Assembly: GCA_022701965.1 (NCBI GenBank)
Contig: JAKONL010000413.1
Span: 1 to 5,702, forward strand
From: Burkholderiaceae bacterium
GTDB lineage: Bacteria; Pseudomonadota; Gammaproteobacteria; Burkholderiales; Burkholderiaceae
Length of the DNA: 5,702 nucleotides
Reading direction: 5' to 3'
Shown here: positions 1-4,757 of the stretch, piece by piece
How positions within the stretch are numbered: the stretch's first letter is position 1
Layout of the letters: each line of letters begins with the position of its first letter
The notes under the pieces: model-generated
Seen by the model: the letters and a program-made list of their open reading frames with translations, nothing else
Told to the model about the DNA's origin: nothing
Database searches by the model: none
Made by a program: the position numbers and the translations under genes

Positions 1-136
1 GCGCGATTCTCTGCACCGGCCGCACGGCATGCTGTCGGACGAAGCCACGGGGCGGCTTCGGCGCTCAACCCCTGTTCGCGGCACCGGAGCCCGCAGACCC
101 GGCGGTCAGGCCGGAGTCAGGCGGACCGGGGCCGGA
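1..136. other. Non-coding tail downstream of fahA
   Basis: I see no convincing gene here. Reading frames that cross this stretch give arginine/proline/alanine-rich translations with no recognisable family, as expected of GC-rich DNA. It holds a 7-bp inverted repeat (40-60) and short repeats of the type TCAGGCCGG (106-114, 137-145, with a variant at 117-125). The region probably separates the fahA operon from whatever lies to the left. Confidence 0.5.
40..60. terminator. Possible hairpin terminator downstream of fahA
   Basis: CGAAGCC (40-46) and GGCTTCG (54-60) form a perfect 7-bp inverted repeat around a 7-nt loop, 76 bp beyond the fahA stop in its direction of transcription. No T-run follows on the minus strand (TCCGACAGC comes next), so it lacks the classic intrinsic terminator signature. 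Its position at the end of the operon is the main support; in this GC-rich DNA a 7-bp stem can arise by chance. Confidence 0.25.
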
Positions 137-1417
137 TCAGGCCGGCAGCACCGTGGCGCCGACTTCGCCCAAGCCGATGCGCGTGGCGCCTTCGCGCTCG
201 CAGTACCCGCGAAGCACCAGCCTGTCGCCGTCTTCCAGGAACGTGCGCTTCTCGCCGTTGGGCAGCACGACGGCTTGCTTGCCGCCCAGCGACAGTTCGA
301 GCAGCGAGCCGGCCTGGTCGGGCTCGGCGCCCGACAGCGTGCCGGAGCCGAACATGTCGCCCGGCTGCAGGTTGCAGCCGTTGACGGTGTGGTGCGCGAC
401 GAGCTGCGCGGCGGTCCAGTAGGCCGCCTGCGCATAGTTGCCGCGCGTGAGACGCACGGCGGGTTCGCCGGCTTCGCGCATCTTCGCGGTCTGCAGCCAG
501 ACCTCCAGCGTGATGTCGATCGCGCCCTGCGCGCGGTTGGCGGGCGAATCGAGATACGGCAGCGGCTGCGGGTCGCCCGCCGGACGCTCGAAGGCGCTGC
601 GGAACGGCGCCAGCGCCTCCATCGTCACGATCCACGGCGACAGGGTGCTCGCGAAGCTCTTCGAGAGGAACGGGCCGAGCGGCTGGTATTCCCAGGCCTG
701 CAGGTCGCGCGCCGACCAGTCGTTGAGCAGCGTGATGCCGAACAGGTGCTGCTCGGCGTCGGCGATATCGATCGGCTCGCCCTGCGCGTTGCCGCGCCCG
801 ATCATCAGCCCGAGCTCGAGTTCGTAGTCGAGGCGCTTGACCGGGCCGAACGACGGCGCGTCGGCCGCGTCGGCGTTCGGCGCACGGGTCTGCCCTCGGG
901 GACGCTTGAAATCCGTGCCGCTGACGTTGATCGACGAGGCGCGGCCGTGGTAGCCGATCGGCACCCACTTGTAGTTCGGCATCAGCGGCTGGTCGGGCCG
1001 GAACAGCCGGCCGACGGTCGTCGCGTGATGGATGCCGGTGTAGAAATCGCTGTAGTCGCCGATGCGGCACGGCAGCGCGTGCTCGACCGCCGACTGCGCC
1101 ACCAGCGCCTTCGACCAGGCCGCCTGCTGCGCGCTGCCTTCGGACAGGCCCGCCGACAGGGTGGCGCGCAGCGCCTGCCGCTGGTCGGCGCTCGCGGCCA
1201 TCAGCAGGTTCATGTCGTCGGTGTCCACGAGCCCGGCGGCCTTCAGGTCGAGCACCTGGTCGCCGATGGCCACGCCGATGCGCAAGCCCTCGCCGCTGCC
1301 GGCAGGACGGAAACGGCCGAACGGCAGGTTCTGGATCGGGAAGTCGGCGCCTGCGGCGTTGGCGGATTCGACCCAGCTGCGCAGCTTCGGATCGTGGGTG
1401 GCGTTGAGGGTGTTCAT
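137..1417 (-). CDS. fahA: Fumarylacetoacetase (fumarylacetoacetate hydrolase)
   Basis: This enzyme hydrolyses the C-C bond of fumarylacetoacetate to give fumarate and acetoacetate, the last step of tyrosine/homogentisate catabolism in the cytosol. The 426-residue product has the family's usual length (about 420-430). An N-terminal small-barrel region spans roughly residues 25-120 and the catalytic FAH fold about 121-420. DFYTGIHHAT holds D124, Y126 and the likely catalytic H131. YELEL supplies metal ligands E199 and E201, NDWSARD supplies D233, and PFLSKSF supplies K253; these match the positions known from mammalian FAH. YHGRASS (156-162) and GTLSG (359-363) are also family hallmarks. I chose the ATG at 1417 because MNTLNATHDPKLRSW looks like a normal FAH N-terminus. 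The same frame is open further upstream, but only inside the preceding gene, where it reads as arginine-rich shadow. It starts 8 nt after the Bug gene stop, consistent with co-transcription. Stop TGA is at 137-139. Confidence 0.97.
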   Translation of the reverse strand: MNTLNATHDPKLRSWVESANAAGADFPIQNLPFGRFRPAGSGEGLRIGVAIGDQVLDLKAAGLVDTDDMNLLMAASADQRQALRATLSAGLSEGSAQQAAWSKALVAQSAVEHALPCRIGDYSDFYTGIHHATTVGRLFRPDQPLMPNYKWVPIGYHGRASSINVSGTDFKRPRGQTRAPNADAADAPSFGPVKRLDYELELGLMIGRGNAQGEPIDIADAEQHLFGITLLNDWSARDLQAWEYQPLGPFLSKSFASTLSPWIVTMEALAPFRSAFERPAGDPQPLPYLDSPANRAQGAIDITLEVWLQTAKMREAGEPAVRLTRGNYAQAAYWTAAQLVAHHTVNGCNLQPGDMFGSGTLSGAEPDQAGSLLELSLGGKQAVVLPNGEKRTFLEDGDRLVLRGYCEREGATRIGLGEVGATVLPA

Positions 1418-1425
1418 GGGTGCTT

Positions 1426-2412
1426 TCAGTCTGCGGTCATGCCGGCCTTCTTGGCGACATCGCCCAGGCGCCGGTATTCGGTTCGGGTGAGCTGGGCGAA
1501 TTCGTCCGGGGTCGAGCCGCGCGGCGTGAAGCCGGCGGCCACGAGCTTGTCCTTGACGTCGGGCAGCGCGAGCGCCTCGACGATGGCGTCGTTGAGCGCC
1601 TTGACGACCGGCGCCGGCAGGCCGGCGGGTCCGTAGACGCCGAACCACGGTTCGAGCGCATAGCCCGGCAGGCCGGCCTCGGCGAGGGTCGGCACGTCCG
1701 GCAGCGCCGGCGAACGCGCCGGGCCGGCGACCGCGAGCGCGCGCAGCTTGCCCGCCTGGATGTGCGGCAGCGACGCGGGCAGGTTGTCGAACATCACGCC
1801 GATGGTGTTGCCCAGCAGGTCGTTGATGGCCGGGCCGCTGCCCTTGTAGGCGACGTGCGTGAGCTCGGTGCCGGTCGTCTGCGCGAACATCACGCCGGCC
1901 AGGTTCATCGAGGTACCGGCACCGGCGGTGGCGTAGGGCAGGCCCGGATTCTTCCTGGCCGCGGCGACCAGGTCGGCGACGCTGCGGACCGGCGACGCGG
2001 CCGGCACTTCGAGCACGATGGTCGAGGTGCCCAGCAGGCTCACGGCGGTGAAGTCCTTGCGCGGGTCGAAGGCCATCGACTTGTAGATGTGCGGATTGAG
2101 CGCATTGGTCGAGATCGCGCCGAAACCGATCGTGTAACCGTCGGGCGGCGCCTTGGCCACCGCGTCCATGCCGATGTTGCCGCCGGCACCGGCGCGGTTG
2201 TCGACGACGACCGGCTGCCCGAGCTTCTCCGACATCTTCTGGCCGACGGTGCGGGCCACCAGGTCGGTGGTGCCGCCTGCCGTGTACGGCACGACGAAGC
2301 GGATCGGCTTGATCGGGTAGTCGGCGGCCCGCGCGGCGGCGAACGGCAGGCCGATGCAGGCGGTGGCGACCAGTGCGGCGAAGGCGCCGCGGCGGGATGC
2401 GTCGAAGGTCAT
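1426..2412 (-). CDS. Bug-family (TctC-type) periplasmic tripartite tricarboxylate transporter solute-binding protein
   Basis: The 328-residue product is of typical length for Bug proteins, periplasmic binding proteins that are very expanded in Burkholderiales. An N-terminal signal peptide (residues 1-29; R7-R8, hydrophobic 9-27, ARA before the cut) leads to a mature start [14 protein letters not shown], the classic Bug opening. The ligand-loop motif TAGGTTD (44-50), the stretch [14 protein letters not shown] (68-81), APPDGYT (88-94), [14 protein letters not shown] (188-201) and DVPTLAEAG (239-247) are all family hallmarks. Known ligands of the family include dicarboxylates, citrate, amino acids and aromatic acids; the ligand here cannot be read from sequence. 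No TctA or TctB membrane gene lies in the window, so it is an orphan binding protein here. Its start ATG overlaps the hmgA stop (ATGA, 2409-2412) and fahA follows 8 nt after its stop, so it is an embedded operon member. No strong Shine-Dalgarno precedes it, so translation probably depends on coupling to hmgA. Confidence 0.95.
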   Translation of the reverse strand: MTFDASRRGAFAALVATACIGLPFAAARAADYPIKPIRFVVPYTAGGTTDLVARTVGQKMSEKLGQPVVVDNRAGAGGNIGMDAVAKAPPDGYTIGFGAISTNALNPHIYKSMAFDPRKDFTAVSLLGTSTIVLEVPAASPVRSVADLVAAARKNPGLPYATAGAGTSMNLAGVMFAQTTGTELTHVAYKGSGPAINDLLGNTIGVMFDNLPASLPHIQAGKLRALAVAGPARSPALPDVPTLAEAGLPGYALEPWFGVYGPAGLPAPVVKALNDAIVEALALPDVKDKLVAAGFTPRGSTPDEFAQLTRTEYRRLGDVAKKAGMTAD

Positions 2413-3746
2413 GTCGGCTTTGTCTCGTTGTTCTCGAACTGGTCCTTGAGGCCGGCCCAGCAGTCGGCGTAGTCGTCGTCGCGCGCCGGACTCTGCATCG
2501 CGAACGGCGTCGGGATGAAGCGATAGCGGCTCTCGAACATGAAGGCCAGCGTGTGGTCGAGCTTGTGCGGCTGCAGGCTCGCGTGGCTGGCCTTGTCGAA
2601 CGCCTCCTCGTCGGGGCCGTGCGGCACCATCGGGTTGTGCAGGCTCGCGCCGCCGGGCTTGAAGCCGCCGGGCTTGGCGTCGTACTGGCCGTAGACCAGG
2701 CCCATGAACTCGCTCATCAGGTTGCGGTGGTACCAGGGCGGACGGAAAGTGTCCTCCATCACCAGCCAGCGCGGCGGGAAGATCACGAAGTCGCAGTTGG
2801 CGGTGCCGGGCGTGTCGCTCGGCGAGGTCAGCACGGTGAAGATCGACGGATCGGGATGGTCGAAGCTGATCGAGCCGATGGTCATGAAGTTGGCCGTGTC
2901 GTACTTCACCGGCGCGAGGTTGCCGTGCCAGGCGACGACGTTGAAGGGCGACTGCCGGGTCGGCGCGCGCCAGAAGCGGCCGCCGAACTTCTTGACGATC
3001 TCGTAGCCGTCGCCTTCGGCGCCGTCCTCGAACGCCGCCACCGGCGCGAGGAAATCCCGCGCATTGGCCAGGCCGTTGGAGCCGATCGGGCCGAGTTCGG
3101 GCAGGCGGAACTGCGCGCCGTAGTTCTCGCAGACGTAGCCGCGCGACGGGCCGGCGCCGGCCTCCGAATCCGGCAGCGCGACCTTGAAGGCCACGCCGCG
3201 CGGCAGCACCGCGATCTCGCCCGGCTTCACTTCGAGCATGCCCATCTCGGTGGTGATCAGCAGCCGGCCCTGTTGCGGCACCAGCAGCATCTCGCCGTCG
3301 GCGTTCACGAACGCGCGGCGCGTCATCGAACGGCCGGCCAGGTAGACGTGGGCGGCGACACCGGCGTGCATCTCGGCGTCGCCGTTGGCCGCGAGCGTAT
3401 GCATGCCGTCGACGAAGTCGGTGGTGTCGGCCGACGCTTCGAACGGGATCGGGTGCCAGCGCATCGGCTCCGGCGGCACCGCCATCGCGCGGTCGGCGCC
3501 GGTGGCCCACAGCAGCTGCGCATACGGCGCATAGCGCCCCGACACCACGGACGGCTGGCGGCGGTACAGCCAGCTGCGGCGGCCGGTGTGGCGCGGCGCG
3601 GTGAAGGCGGTGCCCGACACCAGTTCGGGGTACAGGTCGAAGGGCGCGCGCTGCGGGCTGTTGCGGCCCCGCGGCAGCGCGCCGGGTACGGCCTCGGTCG
3701 CGTATTCGTTGCCGAAGCCGCTCTGGTAGCGCAGGTCGGAAGTCAT
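2409..3746 (-). CDS. hmgA: Homogentisate 1,2-dioxygenase
   Basis: This non-haem Fe(II) ring-cleaving dioxygenase turns homogentisate plus O2 into maleylacetoacetate, the first committed step of the central homogentisate pathway for tyrosine and phenylalanine. The 445-residue product has the family length. It opens with the hallmark [13 protein letters not shown] (8-20). Cupin-fold motifs are clear: catalytic H297 in [13 protein letters not shown], and iron ligands H340 (WYHRN), E346 (MSEFMG) and H376 (PHGPDEEAF). These correspond to H292, H335, E341 and H371 of the human enzyme with a constant offset of 5. I chose the ATG at 3746 because it gives [10 protein letters not shown], a normal N-terminus, and GGAGAC (3761-3756) lies 9 nt upstream. 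A GTG at 3785 would add 13 unconserved residues. It is the first gene of the operon and its TGA overlaps the Bug start. The divergent iclR gene and shared control region suggest repression relieved by a pathway intermediate, as is known for HmgR systems. Confidence 0.98.
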   Translation of the reverse strand: MTSDLRYQSGFGNEYATEAVPGALPRGRNSPQRAPFDLYPELVSGTAFTAPRHTGRRSWLYRRQPSVVSGRYAPYAQLLWATGADRAMAVPPEPMRWHPIPFEASADTTDFVDGMHTLAANGDAEMHAGVAAHVYLAGRSMTRRAFVNADGEMLLVPQQGRLLITTEMGMLEVKPGEIAVLPRGVAFKVALPDSEAGAGPSRGYVCENYGAQFRLPELGPIGSNGLANARDFLAPVAAFEDGAEGDGYEIVKKFGGRFWRAPTRQSPFNVVAWHGNLAPVKYDTANFMTIGSISFDHPDPSIFTVLTSPSDTPGTANCDFVIFPPRWLVMEDTFRPPWYHRNLMSEFMGLVYGQYDAKPGGFKPGGASLHNPMVPHGPDEEAFDKASHASLQPHKLDHTLAFMFESRYRFIPTPFAMQSPARDDDYADCWAGLKDQFENNETKPT

Positions 3747-3755
3747 GGGTGGGTT

Positions 3756-3761
3756 GTCTCC
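3756..3761 (-). promoter_or_regulatory. Ribosome binding site deciding the hmgA start
   Basis: On the minus strand GGAGAC lies 9 nt before the ATG at 3746. It is the best Shine-Dalgarno-like sequence near either candidate start; none precedes the alternative GTG at 3785. The spacing from the GGAG core is 11 nt, slightly long. Confidence 0.55.
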
Positions 3762-3803
3762 ATCGGGTTCGGATGCCGTCGGCACCGTTCGTCTAATCCG
3801 AAT

Positions 3804-3824
3804 TCGTTCGCCTTGAGCGAACGA
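3804..3824. promoter_or_regulatory. IclR-type operator palindrome in the hmgA/iclR divergent region
   Basis: A perfect inverted repeat has arms TCGTTCGC (3804-3811) and GCGAACGA (3817-3824) around CTTGA. Its core, GTTCGC-N5-GCGAAC (3806-3822), is 17 bp. Operators of IclR-family regulators of aromatic catabolism, such as the PcaR/PobR boxes, commonly open with GTTCG, and HmgR of Pseudomonas putida is reported to bind a 17-bp palindrome. The neighbouring IclR gene is the natural binder. The site overlaps the inferred hmgA transcription start and the -35 region inferred for iclR, so one bound dimer could control both genes. The palindrome is seen directly; its function is inferred. Confidence 0.65.
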
Positions 3825-3836
3825 CCGGAGTCTAAT
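3807..3836 (+). promoter_or_regulatory. Tentative promoter for the iclR gene
   Basis: TCTAAT (3831-3836) is a good -10 match, but the best -35 at acceptable spacing is the weak TTCGCC (3807-3812, three of six, 18-nt spacer), which lies within the palindrome. Transcription would begin near 3843, giving only about 8 nt of leader before the ATG at 3851. An operator covering the -35 would fit the autorepression known in the IclR family. Confidence 0.25.
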
Positions 3837-3857
3837 CCGGCGATCCGTTCATGTCTA
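3829..3857 (-). promoter_or_regulatory. Candidate sigma-70 promoter for the hmgA operon
   Basis: Reading the minus strand, TAGACA (3857-3852, five of six matches to TTGACA) and TAGACT (3834-3829, four of six to TATAAT) are separated by exactly 17 nt. Both hexamers come from copies of the same repeat (CGGATTAGAC on this strand). Transcription would begin near 3822, giving a leader of about 75 nt before hmgA. That start coincides with the edge of the 17-bp palindrome at 3806-3822, so a bound repressor would block it. The -35 lies inside the first codons of the divergent iclR gene if that gene starts at 3851. Hexamer matching by eye only. Confidence 0.45.
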
Positions 3858-4729
3858 ATCCGCTGCTCCCCAACGACTCCGCACACGGCCCGAACCCCAT
3901 GCCCACCGACGACGCAACGCCCGGCGACCGCACGCAGCGCGGCATCCAGAGCATCGAGGTCGGCGGCCAGCTGCTGCGCGCGCTGGTGCACCACGGCCGG
4001 CCCATGGCGCTCAAGGACCTGGCGCGCGAGGCCGACATGACGCCGGCCAAGGCGCATCCGTACATGGTGAGCTTCGGGCGGCTCGGGCTGATCGAGCAGG
4101 ACGCCACCAGCGGCCACTACCTGCTCGGCCCGCTGGCGCTACAACTGGGGCTGATCGGATTGCAGCAGGCCGACCCGGTGCGCATCGCCGCGCCGCTGCT
4201 CGCCCCGCTCGCGCAGGAGATCGGCCATACGGTCGCGATCGCGGTCTGGGGCGCGCGCGGCGCGACCATCGTGCAGATCGCCGAGGCGCCGTCGCCGGTG
4301 CACGTGAGCCTGCGGCACGGCACGGTGTTCTCGCTGACGCACACGGCGTCGGGGCGGTTGTTCGGGGCGTACCTGGAGGCGGATGTGGTGAAGGCACTGC
4401 TGGACGACGAGCGGCGGCGCGCGGCGCAGCGCAGGCCGGCGGCGTCGAAAGCCGGCTCGCAGCCATCACCGGCCGTGCCGAGCTGGGCCGCCTTCGCCGC
4501 GCAGCTCGACGAGGTCCGCGCGCACGGCATCAGCCGCTCCGAGGACGAGGTGCTGCCGGGCGTGAGCGCGATGTCGGCGCCGGTGTTCGACCACGGCGGC
4601 GCGATCGTGCTGGCGCTGACCGCGATCGGGCCGAGCGGCGTGTTCGACAGCCGATGGGACAGCGCGCCGGCGCAGGCGTTGCGGCGCTGCGCCCGGGCCG
4701 TGTCGGACCGGCTCGGCGCACCCGCCTGA
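3851..4729 (+). CDS. IclR-family transcriptional regulator, probable regulator of the homogentisate operon (HmgR-like)
   Basis: The product has 292 residues, slightly longer than the usual 250-280. A winged helix-turn-helix spans about residues 31-95: GIQSIEVGGQLLRAL opens it, and ALKDLAREADMTPAKAHPYM (53-72) carries the recognition helix. The effector-binding domain covers about 105-288. GISRSEDEVLPGVSAMSAPV, continuing FD (226-247), fits the IclR-family signature position by position as I recall it. IclR proteins bind DNA as dimers or tetramers and answer to small acids; pathway intermediates such as homogentisate are plausible effectors. Divergence from hmgA and the intervening palindrome make local control of hmgA-Bug-fahA likely. 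The extra length comes from a non-conserved N-terminal tail and a polar Arg/Ala/Ser-rich stretch at about 186-210. The ATG at 3851 is the first after an in-frame TAA at 3833; an ATG at 3899 (residue 17) is the alternative. Neither has a good Shine-Dalgarno. The family is sure, the exact role inferred. Confidence 0.92.
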   Translation: MSNPLLPNDSAHGPNPMPTDDATPGDRTQRGIQSIEVGGQLLRALVHHGRPMALKDLAREADMTPAKAHPYMVSFGRLGLIEQDATSGHYLLGPLALQLGLIGLQQADPVRIAAPLLAPLAQEIGHTVAIAVWGARGATIVQIAEAPSPVHVSLRHGTVFSLTHTASGRLFGAYLEADVVKALLDDERRRAAQRRPAASKAGSQPSPAVPSWAAFAAQLDEVRAHGISRSEDEVLPGVSAMSAPVFDHGGAIVLALTAIGPSGVFDSRWDSAPAQALRRCARAVSDRLGAPA

Positions 4730-4750
4730 CACCGAAACCTCAGTCAGGCG
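4723..4750. terminator. Inverted repeat between convergent genes, possible bidirectional terminator
   Basis: CGCCTGAC (4723-4730) and GTCAGGCG (4743-4750) form a perfect 8-bp inverted repeat around a 12-nt loop. The left arm contains the iclR stop codon, and the right arm ends 7 bp before the stop of the convergent dehydratase gene. No T-run follows on either strand, so intrinsic termination would be weak. The location in the only gap between two convergent genes supports a terminator role. Confidence 0.35.
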
Positions 4751-4757
4751 CGCTGGC

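Larger units (their letters stand above)
3791..3862. repeat. Three direct copies of GTCTAATCCG
   Basis: The 10-mer GTCTAATCCG occurs at 3791-3800, 3830-3839 and 3853-3862, with start-to-start distances of 39 and 23 bp. The first and third copies are both preceded by CCGTTC (directly in the first, with AT inserted in the third), so the resemblance extends beyond the 10-mer. The palindrome lies between copies one and two. Copy three overlaps codons 1-4 of the iclR reading frame. On the plus strand each copy contains TCTAAT, five of six matches to a -10 box; on the minus strand copies two and three supply the candidate hmgA hexamers. They may be promoter elements, binding sites for a second regulator, or additional sites for the IclR protein. 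Confidence 0.6.

Noticed and set aside
1..30. ATG at 30-28 on the minus strand as the start of another gene
   Set aside because: Only ten codons are visible before the window ends, with no ribosome site or recognisable sequence.
1426..1512. Twin-arginine (Tat) signal in the Bug protein
   Set aside because: The protein does carry SRR near its N-terminus (the 2412 end of the gene), but the phenylalanine is one position off the usual SRRxF pattern, so ordinary Sec export is the simpler reading. The span listed is only the gene's other end.
29..1636. Long open frame on the plus strand (535 codons) opposite fahA and the end of the Bug gene
   Set aside because: It is antisense to two clear genes, gives an Arg/Ala/Val/Gly-rich translation with no family motifs, and reflects the scarcity of stop codons in GC-rich DNA.
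1418..1648. Upstream extension of fahA to 1648
   Set aside because: The 77 additional residues are Arg-rich, lie out of frame inside the Bug gene, and precede a normal FAH N-terminus at 1417.
1420..2472. Open frame on the plus strand (350 codons) opposite the Bug gene
   Set aside because: It is a shadow of the Bug gene with biased Arg/Gly/Ala composition and no motif.
2413..3510. Upstream extension of the Bug reading frame to 3510
   Set aside because: The extension reads hmgA in the wrong frame, and a typical signal peptide begins exactly at the ATG at 2412.
3747..3785. GTG start at 3785 for hmgA
   Set aside because: It adds 13 unconserved residues, has no ribosome site, and starts close to the operator; the ATG at 3746 has a Shine-Dalgarno and a family-typical start.
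2373..4040. Long open frame on the plus strand (555 codons) opposite hmgA, running over the intergenic region into iclR
   Set aside because: It is antisense to hmgA and then out of frame with iclR. It is rich in Arg, Ala and His with no recognisable domain, and crosses the control region.
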